Origin: DASRDU01 sp035652435
Lineage (GTDB): Bacteria; Acidobacteriota; Blastocatellia; RBC074
NCBI GenBank assembly: GCA_035652435.1
Contig: DASRDU010000022.1
Location: forward strand, 32,717-96,716
Length of the DNA stretch: 64,000 nucleotides
Direction of reading: 5' to 3'
The position numbers and the translations under genes were made by a program. A model generated the notes under the pieces. The model did no database searches. It was not told where the DNA came from and saw only the letters and a program-made list of their open reading frames with translations. How positions within the stretch are numbered: position 1 is the stretch's first letter; every line of letters begins with the position of its first letter. Shown in pieces: positions 9,060 to 18,222 of this stretch.

Positions 9060-10454
9060 ATGGCCGAAGCACAGACCAACAACCCGCCTGCCGTCGCGCG
9101 CAAACCGCTCTCACCTTCAATCCGCACGCAGAAGCCGAAAAAGCGGGAACTCAAACACGACCTGCGCGTCCTGCTGATGGCGCTGGTGGCGGGATTGCCC
9201 GCCGTGGTGACCGCGCTGCTGCTGCTGTGGCTCGGGAATTATCCGGCCCGGGAGCAGTGGACTCTGAGTCTGGTCATCGTCGGCTTCTGGCTGGGCTTCG
9301 CCTTCGCCCTGCGCGAAAGGGTCATTCGCCCGTTGCAAACCGTCTCGAACCTGATCGCCGCCCTGCATGAAGAGGATTATTCGATCCGGGCGCGCGGGGC
9401 CGGGATGGATGACGCGCTCGGCGAGTTGCTGGTTGAAGTCAACGCGCTCAGTGACACGCTGCGGGCGCAGAAGATGGGCGCGCTCGAAGCGACGGCCCTC
9501 CTGCGCGCGGTGATGGCGGAGATCGAAGTCGCAGTCTTCGCCTTCGACGCCGAAAAGCGATTGCGGCTGGTCAACCGCGCCGGCGAGCGACTGCTGGCGC
9601 GGCCGGCGGAAAGGCTGCTCGGGCGCCACGCCGATGAACTCGGGCTGACCGAATGTCTGGGCGGCGAGGAGCCGTCAACCAGACAACTGAATTTCCCGGG
9701 CGGCAACGGGCGCTGGGGCGTGCGGCACGGCAGCTTTCGCGAGAACGGCGTGCCGCACCAGCTGCTCGTGCTGACCGACCTGAGCCAGGCGCTGCGCGAA
9801 GAAGAGCGCAAGGCGTGGCAGCGGCTCGTGCGCGTACTCGGGCACGAGCTGAACAACTCGCTGACGCCGATCAAATCCATCGCCGGGAGCCTGGCCTCGC
9901 TGCTCATGCGTTACCCGCGCCCGCCCGACTGGGAGATTGATATGCAGCGCGGGCTGGAAGTCGTTTCATCCCGCTCCGAATCGCTCGGCCGTTTTATGGC
10001 CGCGTATGCGCAACTGGCGAAACTGCCGCAGCCGACTTTCAAGATGACCGACGTCGGCGCCCTGCTCAGGCGCATCGTCGGGCTGGAGACGCGGTTGCCT
10101 GTCGCTTTATTGCCGGGGCCCGAAATGACGATTCAGGCCGACAGCGATCAGCTCGAACAGCTACTCATCAACCTGCTGCGCAACGCGGTTGATGCCGCGA
10201 TGGAGACCGGCGGCGGCGTGCGCGTGAGCTGGCTGAGGAAGGCCGGCGCGCTGGAAATCAAGGTGGAAGATGAGGGGCACGGCCTCGCCAGTTCGGCGAA
10301 TCTCTTCGTCCCGTTCTTCACGACCAAGCCCGGCGGCTCCGGCATCGGACTGGTGCTGAGCCGCCAGATCGCCGAAGCCCACGGCGGCACACTCGTGCTG
10401 GAAAACAGGGAGACCGGAACCGGCTGTGAAGCGAGGCTGGTGCTGCCGCTCTGA
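9060..10454 (+). CDS. Membrane sensor histidine kinase (NtrB-like)
   Basis: ATG 9060 is taken as the start; the frame extends further upstream but that part overlaps an inverted repeat. The 464-residue protein has two hydrophobic segments (about residues 35-80) with almost no periplasmic loop, a HAMP-like linker, and a PAS-like region (AFDAEKRLRLVNRAGERLL). The H-box is VLGHELNNSLTPIKS, and the ATPase domain shows N-box LLRNAVDAA, G1 VEDEGHGL and G2 GGSGIGLVLS. The tiny extracytoplasmic part suggests it senses a cytoplasmic or intramembrane cue. It should phosphorylate the receiver of the NtrC-like protein upstream. Confidence 0.87.
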   Translation: MAEAQTNNPPAVARKPLSPSIRTQKPKKRELKHDLRVLLMALVAGLPAVVTALLLLWLGNYPAREQWTLSLVIVGFWLGFAFALRERVIRPLQTVSNLIAALHEEDYSIRARGAGMDDALGELLVEVNALSDTLRAQKMGALEATALLRAVMAEIEVAVFAFDAEKRLRLVNRAGERLLARPAERLLGRHADELGLTECLGGEEPSTRQLNFPGGNGRWGVRHGSFRENGVPHQLLVLTDLSQALREEERKAWQRLVRVLGHELNNSLTPIKSIAGSLASLLMRYPRPPDWEIDMQRGLEVVSSRSESLGRFMAAYAQLAKLPQPTFKMTDVGALLRRIVGLETRLPVALLPGPEMTIQADSDQLEQLLINLLRNAVDAAMETGGGVRVSWLRKAGALEIKVEDEGHGLASSANLFVPFFTTKPGGSGIGLVLSRQIAEAHGGTLVLENRETGTGCEARLVLPL

Positions 10455-10465
10455 ATGGAATGAGA

Positions 10466-10542
10466 CCCATCCACGAAGTGACACGAAGAAGCGCGAAGGT
10501 TTTTTCCACCTTCGCGCTTCTTCGTGTCACTTCGTGGATGGG
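10466..10542. repeat. Perfect 35-bp inverted repeat with 7-nt loop
   Basis: Arms 10466-10500 and 10508-10542 are exactly complementary, with loop TTTTTCC. The core GAAGTGACACGAAGAAGCG is a long hairpin between the kinase and cofC. It could terminate the kinase operon; exact symmetry and length favour a mobile or REP-like dispersed repeat. Confidence 0.85.
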
Positions 10543-10565
10543 CTTCTGAAGATCGGAGTCATTCG

Positions 10566-11231
10566 GTGAAATACATTCTGATCCCTGTCAAAGACCTGGC
10601 CCGGGCCAAGCAGCGGCTCGCCGGCCTGATGACTCAGCCCGAACGCACGGAACTGGCGCGGCTGATGATGGAAAATACTTTCGCGCAGGTGGTGCAGGCT
10701 CGCGGCTGTGACGGCGTGGCGGTCGTGACCGTTTATGAACCCGCGATGGATCTGGCGCGGCATCACGGCTTTGAGATCATCACCGAGACCGAACAGATTT
10801 CCGAAAGCGCGTCGGTTGATTACGGCTCATGCCTGCTGGCGGCGCGCGGCGTTGATTCGGTACTGCGCCTGCCGATTGACCTGCCGCTGATCTCATCCGA
10901 AGACATCGAATTGATCCTGTCGCGGATGACGGCGGGGCTCTCCACCGTGATGGTCCCATCGCGCGACGGGACCGGGACCAACGCGATTGCGCGCACGCCG
11001 CCCGACCTTTTCCCCTCACACTTCGGCCCGAACAGTCTGGCGAAGCATCAGGCCGAGGCCGCGCAGTGCAACGCGAACTGTGAACTGATTGAAGTGCCGC
11101 GCATCGCGCTCGACATTGATGACCCCGAAGACGTTGCTTTTCTGTTCAAGCACGACCGGCACAATCACCTTCACGACTTCCTCACCGGCCTGCGTTTGCC
11201 GGAGCGATTGACCCGGGGCGGCGAACTCTGA
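10566..11231 (+). CDS. cofC: CofC/FbiD-like phospholactate or PEP guanylyltransferase
   Basis: The 221-residue product starts at GTG 10566; earlier in-frame codons lie in the inverted repeat. It opens with the nucleotidyl-transferase pattern IPVKDLARAKQRLAGL, carries LRLPIDLPLIS as the likely metal/substrate motif and PSRDGTGTNAI for guanine and phosphate recognition. CofC-type enzymes activate 2-phospholactate (archaea) or phosphoenolpyruvate (actinobacteria) with GTP for coenzyme F420 synthesis. No cofD/fbiA, fbiB or fbiC is near, so the pathway must be scattered or only remnants exist. Family fairly sure; substrate open. Confidence 0.75.
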   Translation: MKYILIPVKDLARAKQRLAGLMTQPERTELARLMMENTFAQVVQARGCDGVAVVTVYEPAMDLARHHGFEIITETEQISESASVDYGSCLLAARGVDSVLRLPIDLPLISSEDIELILSRMTAGLSTVMVPSRDGTGTNAIARTPPDLFPSHFGPNSLAKHQAEAAQCNANCELIEVPRIALDIDDPEDVAFLFKHDRHNHLHDFLTGLRLPERLTRGGEL

Positions 11232-11754
11232 GCGGCAAAATCCCGCACACCAGAGCGGGCGCATTCAGGGTGAAGCCGGCCGGCGACCTTTGTCCTCTCA
11301 GCAGACAGGGAGTAGACTGCCTGCCGGGCAGTTATCACTCTGAACTCATTGTCCGGCCGCCGGTCACCTGACCCCCCCGCCGGAGTACCCACATCGTCCG
11401 TTACCCTGCGCAACTTTTTTCAGGATCGTGAGGGAATTCGCCCCCGAATTGCGCTTGAGCGGGCGGGAACGGAGAAAACGCAGAAGAAAATGATCAGCCC
11501 CTGATCCGGCCCCGGCGACAAATAAGCCGCGCTTCACGCCTGATCCGAAAAAACCGTATGGTCATCCGTACTACTGGGCGCCACCCATCCTGATCGGCAA
11601 TTGAAGGTGAATCTGCCCGTCGTCTTTTCACAGCGTTACCCGCCACATCTCAACGATTGCCGGTGACAGCACAGTTATCTGAGCGGAGTGATATTGATCG
11701 GCCGATCAGCGCCGGCACGTGTGCGCGAAACCAACAACATTCAATGGAGGAAAA
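11232..11754. other. 523-base gap without an intact gene
   Basis: It holds a CHAT-protein tail remnant (11494-11604), a short hairpin ACTGCC...GGCAGT around 11315-11332 and a ribosome-binding site TGGAGG at 11744-11749 for the protease. No convincing promoter boxes or RNA gene were recognised. Confidence 0.5.
11494..11604 (+). pseudogene. Remnant of a CHAT-domain protein C-terminus
   Basis: A 36-codon open stretch without a start codon reads ...GHPYYWAPPILIGN followed by a stop. This closely matches the usual end of CHAT (caspase-like HetF/TPR-associated) proteins, HPYYWAxFxLIG. The catalytic His/Cys region is absent and a stop precedes the stretch, so this is a decayed fragment left by deletion. 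The assignment rests on one motif only. Confidence 0.5.
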
Positions 11755-14481
11755 ATGAAGAACAATTCCGCCCGTTTTATCAGGGCAATCTGTCTGGTGG
11801 TTCTGCTGACGGCAACCGGAGCCATCAGCCTCTCCCTGGTTCGCCCGTCGGAGGCGCAAACGGAAAACAGCTTCGAGAAGAAAGCCGGAGCCGGCCTCAT
11901 TCAGGTGTACCGCGTGTTCCGGCAGCAGGCCGCCACGCAGTCTGAAGAGCAGTCCCGGGCGCGCAACCAGGAGCGAGCGAATCTGAAGGAACGCGTCAGG
12001 GTCGAAGAAAACGGCGGTCGCTTCCGCGTCGGCGTGCTGATCACTTTGCGTGAGGGTGGCGAGGAAGCGCTGGCCGCCGCGCAATCGGAAATCGAAGCGC
12101 GCGGGTTCACGCTCCGTTCGCGCATCGGCAACGTCGCCATCGCCACCGTTCCGGTTGACGACCTGCCGAAGCTGGCCGAGGTTGATGCCGTCGCGCAGCT
12201 CAGCGCGGCGGGCTTCAGGAAAGCGACTTCGCTGTCGGGCGGGCGGGACAGGCTGAAGCTCAGCCACGCGGGCCTGAAAGCCATCAACGATGCCGCGAAC
12301 GCTTCGATCCAGGCCCCGACCGCGCGGACGACTTACGGGGTGACGGGTAAAGGCGTGGTCGTCGGCGTGATTGACAGCGGCATTGACTGGAAGCACGGCG
12401 ACTTCCGCCATGCCGACGGCACGACGCGCGTCAGATTCCTGTGGGACTTGAGCGACACGGCAAACACCGGGCCGGGCGGAGTCGGGCGCACTTACACCGA
12501 GGCCGAAATCAACGCGGCGCTCAGCGGCGCCGGCACGGTGAATGAAAAGGACACCAACAATCACGGCACCCACGTCACGGGCATTGCCGGTGGCAACGGC
12601 CTCGGCACGGCCAACAACGTCCCCGCCGGGGCTTTCGCCGGCATCGCCCCGGAAGCCGATCTCGTCATCGTCAAGGCAAATCGCCCGGGCAGTTCGGGCT
12701 TCGGCGATGACGATCAGATCGCCTCGCTCGCGTGGATTCGCGACCGCGCGGCGGAGCTGAACAGCTCGCCGTTCGTGATCAACATGAGTCTCGGCGGACA
12801 CCTCAGCCAGCACGACGGCAGCGACGGCGTTGAGAAGGCGATTGATAATCTGCTCGGCGGGGGCAATAACCGCCAGGTCGTGATCGCCGCGGGCAACGAA
12901 GGCGCCGCGCCGCTGCATGCCGGCGGCGTGCTGGATCAGGGCGCCGATGCCAATGTCCCGTTCACGCTCTCCAGCGGGAGCAAGGCGATGATCGCGGTCT
13001 ACAATTCCGCCGATACGGTTGCGGTTCGACTCATCAAGCCGGACGGCACGACCATCGGCCCGGTCGCCGTGGGCAGCACGGTGACGAGCGATCCGGATGT
13101 GGACATCGAACACGCCGCGGGCAATGCCGGGAGCAATGCGAACACCGTCACTCTCGTCTTCAAGAAACAACCGGCCGGAACTTTCCAGCTCAGGTTCACC
13201 GGCACGAAGATCGTCAACGGCCGCTGGGACGTGTGGGACGCGAACGACGGGGCGACGACGCTTGATGCCTCGATTCGCGACGGGTTGGAACACGTCGGCT
13301 CTCCCGCCACTTCACGGCGCGCGATCAGCGCGGCGAATTATGTGGTGAAAACCCAGTTCGCCAACGTCGGCGGCTCAATGACGATCAAAAACGATGAAGG
13401 CCAGATCGGTGCGGGCGCGGCCAGCTCCAGCCCCGGCCCGACTCGTGACGCGCGGATCAAGCCGGAAATCGGCGCGCCCGGTTCGTATATGGTCTCCACG
13501 CTCTCCGCCGATGCGCTCAACCCTGATCAGAATGACATTTCGGCCGACGGCAAGCACATCGCCTACACCGGCACCTCGATGGCGACGCCGGCGACCACGG
13601 GTGTCGTCGCGCTGATGCTGCAAAAGGCGAAGGATCGCAATCGCACCCTGTCGCCGGATCAGATCAAACGCGTCCTGTGGCGCACCTTGACGAGCGACAA
13701 TTTCACCGGGCCTTCGATCAGCCGCAAATTCGGCTTCGGCAAAATCAACGCGCTCAATGCCGTCAAGGCGGTTGAAGACAACGTGGCCGCCGCGGAATTC
13801 GTCAGCGTCTCAGCCGCCGACTTTCGCCCCGAGCTGGCGGCGGCGCCGGACGGGATCCTGGCCGGATTCGGCGTGAACCTGGCCGGAGGCGTCTTCATCG
13901 CCTCGACGTTGCCACTGCCGACAGCGCTGGGCGGGGTGAGCGTGCGCGTGACCGATCATCAGGGTGCGCAGCGCCTGGCCTCGTTGTTTTTCGTGGCGGG
14001 AACGCAGATCAACTACACGATCCCGTCACAGACCGCAAAAGGCGTGGCCGTCATCGAAGTCATCCGCGACGGCAGCGTCGTCGCGACCGGCGCGGTGAAT
14101 GTGAACGATGTCTGGCCGGGAATTTTTACGACGAACTCGGGCGGCACCGGTCAGGCGGCCATCAACGTGCTGCGCGTCCATAGCGGCCAGGTGATTTACG
14201 ACAACCCGGCCAATCCGATTGACCTCTCAGTCCAGGGCGATCAGGTTTTCGTCATACTGTTCGGCACGGGGATTCGCGGGCGCAGCAGCCAGGCCAACGT
14301 GAAAGTCACGCTCGGGGGCAGACCGCTCGCGGTTGATTATGCCGGGGCGCAGGGGGGCTTCGCCGGCCTGGATCAGATCAACATCCCGTTGCTGAACAGC
14401 CTGAACGGCAGGGGAACACTTGAGCTGCTGATGTACGTTGATAGTTGGCAGGCAAACACCATCCAGCTTAATATCAAGTAA
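11755..14481 (+). CDS. Secreted subtilisin-like (S8) protease with acidobacterial C-terminal domain
   Basis: ATG 11755 has TGGAGG six bases upstream and gives a signal peptide (MKNNSARFIRAICLVVLL, cleavage near SEA/Q). A ~130-residue pro-region precedes the S8 catalytic domain: Asp in VIDSGID, His in NNHGTHVTGIAGG, Asn in VIAAGNEG and Ser in GTSMATPATTG. An insert between the Asn and Ser blocks resembles the Fn3/C5-peptidase type. The last ~220 residues (FVSVSAADFRPELAAAPDG to the end) look like the TIGR03437-type domain typical of Acidobacteria, thought to be a surface or sorting module. Substrate unknown; it should act extracellularly. All catalytic residues are present. Confidence 0.88.
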   Translation: MKNNSARFIRAICLVVLLTATGAISLSLVRPSEAQTENSFEKKAGAGLIQVYRVFRQQAATQSEEQSRARNQERANLKERVRVEENGGRFRVGVLITLREGGEEALAAAQSEIEARGFTLRSRIGNVAIATVPVDDLPKLAEVDAVAQLSAAGFRKATSLSGGRDRLKLSHAGLKAINDAANASIQAPTARTTYGVTGKGVVVGVIDSGIDWKHGDFRHADGTTRVRFLWDLSDTANTGPGGVGRTYTEAEINAALSGAGTVNEKDTNNHGTHVTGIAGGNGLGTANNVPAGAFAGIAPEADLVIVKANRPGSSGFGDDDQIASLAWIRDRAAELNSSPFVINMSLGGHLSQHDGSDGVEKAIDNLLGGGNNRQVVIAAGNEGAAPLHAGGVLDQGADANVPFTLSSGSKAMIAVYNSADTVAVRLIKPDGTTIGPVAVGSTVTSDPDVDIEHAAGNAGSNANTVTLVFKKQPAGTFQLRFTGTKIVNGRWDVWDANDGATTLDASIRDGLEHVGSPATSRRAISAANYVVKTQFANVGGSMTIKNDEGQIGAGAASSSPGPTRDARIKPEIGAPGSYMVSTLSADALNPDQNDISADGKHIAYTGTSMATPATTGVVALMLQKAKDRNRTLSPDQIKRVLWRTLTSDNFTGPSISRKFGFGKINALNAVKAVEDNVAAAEFVSVSAADFRPELAAAPDGILAGFGVNLAGGVFIASTLPLPTALGGVSVRVTDHQGAQRLASLFFVAGTQINYTIPSQTAKGVAVIEVIRDGSVVATGAVNVNDVWPGIFTTNSGGTGQAAINVLRVHSGQVIYDNPANPIDLSVQGDQVFVILFGTGIRGRSSQANVKVTLGGRPLAVDYAGAQGGFAGLDQINIPLLNSLNGRGTLELLMYVDSWQANTIQLNIK

Positions 14482-14504
14482 CGGTTCGCCACAAACCGGT
14501 GTCA

Positions 14505-14561
14505 GGAGCCCGGGCTTCGGCTTGTCTTTCTTCGCCGCAGACAAGCCGAAGCCCGGGCTCC
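14505..14561. terminator. 22-bp perfect hairpin downstream of the protease
   Basis: Arms 14505-14526 and 14540-14561 (core GCCCGGGCTTCGGCTTGTC) are exact complements with a 13-nt loop. It sits 24 bases after the protease stop and would end its transcript, but no U-run follows, so it may equally be a dispersed repeat. Confidence 0.6.
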
Positions 14562-14650
14562 ACGCCTTCGCCGTGAAAGTATCTGAAGCCGCGCGTGCTG
14601 CACAGGGCGTTGGCCGGGCATTCACCACTTTTCAGAAAGGGAATACACGA

Positions 14651-15880
14651 ATGACGACCATCACATCCTCTGACGGCGGTCAGTTCGACGCTTACCTCTC
14701 ACTGCCCGCGGGCGGGCATGGGCCGGGCATCGTACTTTTGCAGGAAATTTTCGGGGTCAACCGGGATATGCGCGCGATTGCCGACTGGTATGCGCGGCAT
14801 GGCTTCGTCGCCGTCTGCCCCGACCTGTTCTGGCGGCAGGAGCCGGGGGTGCAACTGACCGACCAGACCGACGCCGAATGGCAGCGCGCCTTTGAGCTTT
14901 ATCGCGGTCTGGATGAGGCAAAGGCGGTTGAAGACGCGGGCGCGGCTCTGGCTTTTCTGCGCAAGCACCCAGCCTGCACGGGCCGGGTCGGCGCGGTCGG
15001 ATTCTGTCTGGGCGGAAAGCTCGCTTACCTGCTGGCCACGCGCTCTGACCCGGATTGCAGCGTCGGGTATTACGGCGTCGGCATCGAGAATGCGCTCGAT
15101 GAAATCAACAACCTCCGTGGCCCGCTCATGCTCCACATCGCCCAGCAGGATCAGTATTGCCCGCCGGAAGCGCAGGCCCGGATTCACGCGGCGCTCGACG
15201 CGCACCCGCTCGCCACGCTGCACGATTACCCGGGGCAGGATCACGCCTTCGCGCGCGTGGGCGGGGCGCATTACAACGCGCAGGACGCGGAGCTGGCGAA
15301 CCTGCGGACGCTCGAATATTTTGTGCGGCACCTCGGCGGCGCCGGCGCCGCGCAATCAAATCTCTCCGCACTCTGGGATGAACACGTCAGGTACGAGTTC
15401 GCCACGCGCGATACCGAAGCGACTCTGCGGACGATGGTCGAGGACGCCTACGTCAACCACGTGCCCGTGCTGACTGGCGGAGTCGGGCGCGAACAGCTGC
15501 GCGAGTTCTATTCTCAACGTTTCATCCCGCAGATGCCCCCCGATACGGCGATGACGCCGGTCTCGCGCACCGTCGGCGCGGATCGCGTGGTTGACGAGAT
15601 GGTCTTTGAGTTCACCCACACGATCAGGATGGACTGGATGCTGCCCGGGATTGCGCCGACGGGCCGGCACGTCAAAGTGCCGCTCGTCGTGATCGTGCAT
15701 TTTCGCGACAGCAGGCTCGCGCATGAACACATCTACTGGGATCAGGCCTCGGTACTCGCGCAACTCGGCCTGATTGATGCCGAGCAGTTGCCCGTCGCCG
15801 GAGTCGCGAGCGCGGAGAAAGTTCTGAATCCGGGTCTGCCGGCCAATCACCTGATTGAGCGTTCTGATAATCAACTATGA
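14651..15880 (+). CDS. Dienelactone hydrolase fused to an NTF2/SnoaL-like domain
   Basis: The start at ATG 14651 follows AGAAAGGG and lies beyond the upstream hairpin. Residues 1-240 are a dienelactone hydrolase: LLQEIFGVN (Glu of the triad), nucleophile elbow GFCLGGK with Cys, LHIAQQDQYCP (Asp) and GQDHAF (His). Residues 250-400 form an NTF2-like domain rich in aromatic residues (SNLSALWDEHVRYEF, HIYWDQASV) as in polyketide-cyclase-type proteins. The first half would hydrolyse cyclic esters such as dienelactones; the second may bind a hydrophobic ligand. Its stop overlaps the next start by four bases, so the two genes are co-translated. Confidence 0.8.
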   Translation: MTTITSSDGGQFDAYLSLPAGGHGPGIVLLQEIFGVNRDMRAIADWYARHGFVAVCPDLFWRQEPGVQLTDQTDAEWQRAFELYRGLDEAKAVEDAGAALAFLRKHPACTGRVGAVGFCLGGKLAYLLATRSDPDCSVGYYGVGIENALDEINNLRGPLMLHIAQQDQYCPPEAQARIHAALDAHPLATLHDYPGQDHAFARVGGAHYNAQDAELANLRTLEYFVRHLGGAGAAQSNLSALWDEHVRYEFATRDTEATLRTMVEDAYVNHVPVLTGGVGREQLREFYSQRFIPQMPPDTAMTPVSRTVGADRVVDEMVFEFTHTIRMDWMLPGIAPTGRHVKVPLVVIVHFRDSRLAHEHIYWDQASVLAQLGLIDAEQLPVAGVASAEKVLNPGLPANHLIERSDNQL

Positions 15881-16713
15881 AGACGAACAAACTAATCCCG
15901 GTCAGTCTTTCTCTGGTCGCAGTTCTGCTGTTGCTCCTGCCGCAACCTTCTGTCCTGTCCCAATCGCCCGGCGGCAACGCGCAGAAGTTGCGAGTCCTGT
16001 TCATCGGCAACAGCTACACCTACGTCAATAACCTGCCGCAGATGGTTTCCGGGCTCGCCCGGTCGGCGAAAGAGGCGCGGCAGATGGAAACTGAAATGAT
16101 CGTCGTTGGCGGCGCGACGCTCAAACGGCACTGGGAAGAAGGCCGGGCGCTCGAAGCGCTCGGGCGGGGCAAATGGGATTTCGTCGTGCTTCAGGAACAG
16201 AGTACGCTCGGCCCGACGCAGCCGGTCAACGGCGTCGTGCCGATCAGCGACCCGAAAACATTTCACGAATACGCGCGCCGGTTCGATGCCGAAATCAAAA
16301 AGGCGGGCGCACAGACCGTCTTCTATCTGACCTGGGCGAGGCAGAATCAGCCGCAGGATCAGGTGACGCTGACCAGTGCTTACCTGGGCATCGCGAATGA
16401 ACTCAAAGCCACCGTCGTGCCCGTCGGCATCGCGTGGGAGAATGCGCTGAAAAAGAATCCGAAGCTGCAACTGCACCTGCCTGACAAGAGCCACCCCACG
16501 CCGGCGGGTTCGTATCTCGCGGCCTGTGTTTTTTACGCGGTGCTTTACGGCAAAAGCCCGGAGGGGCTGCCCGGCAGGCTCGTGGGCGATAAGTTTGGCC
16601 TTTTCGGGCCTGAGGTCAGCAATCAGGGCGCGGTTCAGGGTGAACTGGTGAATCTCAGCCAGGCGGACGCCGCCTCGTTACAGCAGATTGCCTGGCAGAC
16701 AGTGAAGAAATAG
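15877..16713 (+). CDS. Exported SGNH/GDSL-type hydrolase
   Basis: ATG 15877 overlaps the upstream stop (ATGA). A signal peptide with a strong leucine core covers residues 1-29. Block I is LFIGNSYTYVNNLP (Ser nucleophile in GNSYT), followed by the Gly region VVGGATL, LQEQST and the Asp/His pair in DKSHPTPAGSYLAA. This order fits SGNH hydrolases acting as esterases on acylated or acetylated sugars in the periplasm. Co-transcription with the dienelactone hydrolase suggests both work on ester substrates. Exact substrate unknown. Confidence 0.75.
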   Translation: MKTNKLIPVSLSLVAVLLLLLPQPSVLSQSPGGNAQKLRVLFIGNSYTYVNNLPQMVSGLARSAKEARQMETEMIVVGGATLKRHWEEGRALEALGRGKWDFVVLQEQSTLGPTQPVNGVVPISDPKTFHEYARRFDAEIKKAGAQTVFYLTWARQNQPQDQVTLTSAYLGIANELKATVVPVGIAWENALKKNPKLQLHLPDKSHPTPAGSYLAACVFYAVLYGKSPEGLPGRLVGDKFGLFGPEVSNQGAVQGELVNLSQADAASLQQIAWQTVKK

Positions 16714-16726
16714 ACCGCGGATCAGG

Positions 16727-16796
16727 CGGATGGCGGCGGATTGACGCGGATCTGATCCGTTTTGATCCGCCGCTATCCGTGTCATCCGTATTCTAT
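16727..16796. repeat. Inverted repeat between convergent genes
   Basis: Arms 16727-16741 and 16765-16779 pair over 15 bp with one G.T; an inner CGGATCTGATCCG palindrome and the tail ATCCGTATTCTATT repeat the sequence of the 8879-8972 element. It sits between convergent genes and could serve as a bidirectional terminator. Confidence 0.65.
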
Positions 16797-18202
16797 TTCT
16801 TCTTCCATAGCAGATATCCGACCGACAATAAGATCAGCCACGGAATCCCGACCTTGAGCGTCACTTCCATCCCTTCAACCCCCCACGTCGTCGCCAGAAT
16901 CGCCGCGAGCAGGATGGCGCCGAGTACGGAACTGTAAGGGTAGAGCGGCATCCGCACCGGCAGCTTTTCTCCCCCCGATCTTTCCCACCGCGGGCGGAAG
17001 CGCAGGTGCGTGATGAAAATCATCAGCCACACGAACAGCCCGCCGAACAGCGCGACGCCGAACAGATAAACGTAAGCCGATTCCCGGTATCTCGCCGCCA
17101 GATAAACTGCGAGCGCGAGTCCGCCGGTCGAAGCGAGCAGCGCATTGACGGGTACGCTGCGCCCGTTGACCCTGCCGAACGGGGCGGGCGCATAGCCGCC
17201 GCGCGCCAGCGAGAATAGCATCCGCGTGACCAGATAGAGGTTGCAGTTGATCGAGGAGAGCGCCGCCGTCAGCACGACGAAATTCATCAGGTGCGTCGCC
17301 GCCGGGATGCCGAAGAGCTGGAAGACCGTCACGAAGGGGCTCGCCTGTACGCCGCCGCCCGGCAGCAACCGGTCCCACGGGGCGACGCCGATCAGGATCA
17401 CTATCGCGCCGAGGTAAAAGGTGATCAGGCGCAGGAGCATCGAGCGCATCGCGCGCGGCACGGCCTCCTGCGGGTTCGCCGCCTCGCCCGCGGTCACCGC
17501 CACGACCTCGGTGCCGATGTAGCTGAAGATCACAAACACTATCGCCTTCCAAACTCCCGCAAGCCCGTGCGGCAGGAATCCGCCGTGCGCCGTGTAGTTC
17601 TGCAACCCGATGCGCTCGCCCGTCCCCAGACCCGTAATCGCGGCGACGCCGAAGACGATGAACAGCACAATCGTCACCACCTTGATCATCGCGAACCAGT
17701 ATTCAAATTCGCCGAAGCTGCCGACGTTGCGCGCGTTGACGTAAACCATCGCGGCGGAAAAGCTGACAATCCAGACCCACGAGGGCACGCGCGGGAACCA
17801 GAGCTTGCAGTAAATCGCGACGGCGGTGATTTCGCCCCCGATGGCAATGACCTGCGCGGCCCAGTAAGTCCACCGCGAGACGAACCCGGCCCACGGCGAG
17901 AGGTATATTTCGGCATACACGCCGAACGACCCGGCGGTCGGGTGCGCGACGGCCATCTCAGAGAGCGCGCCCATCAGCAGCAGCGCGACGAGCGCCCCGA
18001 TCAGGTAAGTGATGATAACCCCCGGCCCCGCGACCCGGACCGACAGCGCGCTGCCGAGGAACAGGCCCGTCCCAATCGCGCCGCCAATCGCGATCATCGC
18101 CAGTTGCCGCGCGCTCAACCGGCGCGCGAGTACCTGTTCGTTGGCGATGACTCGTGCCGCGGGTGCTTCCGGTGCGCTGATTGATTCTTGTTCGGTCGTC
18201 AT
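16793..18202 (-). CDS. APC-family amino-acid permease (AAT type)
   Basis: MTTEQES at 18202 is chosen as start; the longer frame adds about 63 arginine/histidine-rich residues that overlap the next gene and look noncoding. The 469-residue protein has twelve hydrophobic segments. The first carries GGAIGTGLFLGSAL, the substrate-binding helix of the AAT subfamily, and SYIGTEVVAVTAGEA matches helix 6. Such carriers import neutral, basic or aromatic amino acids or GABA by proton symport at the inner membrane. It sits 20 bases after the aminotransferase gene on the same strand, suggesting one catabolic transcript. Ligand cannot be called. Confidence 0.85.
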   Translation of the reverse strand: MTTEQESISAPEAPAARVIANEQVLARRLSARQLAMIAIGGAIGTGLFLGSALSVRVAGPGVIITYLIGALVALLLMGALSEMAVAHPTAGSFGVYAEIYLSPWAGFVSRWTYWAAQVIAIGGEITAVAIYCKLWFPRVPSWVWIVSFSAAMVYVNARNVGSFGEFEYWFAMIKVVTIVLFIVFGVAAITGLGTGERIGLQNYTAHGGFLPHGLAGVWKAIVFVIFSYIGTEVVAVTAGEAANPQEAVPRAMRSMLLRLITFYLGAIVILIGVAPWDRLLPGGGVQASPFVTVFQLFGIPAATHLMNFVVLTAALSSINCNLYLVTRMLFSLARGGYAPAPFGRVNGRSVPVNALLASTGGLALAVYLAARYRESAYVYLFGVALFGGLFVWLMIFITHLRFRPRWERSGGEKLPVRMPLYPYSSVLGAILLAAILATTWGVEGMEVTLKVGIPWLILLSVGYLLWKKK

Positions 18203-18222
18203 CGGGGGAGAGTGATGAAGGT

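Noticed and set aside
11650..13293. A 547-codon minus-strand frame opposite the S8 protease.
   Set aside because: It is a shadow of the protease gene, which has signal peptide, triad and ribosome-binding site.
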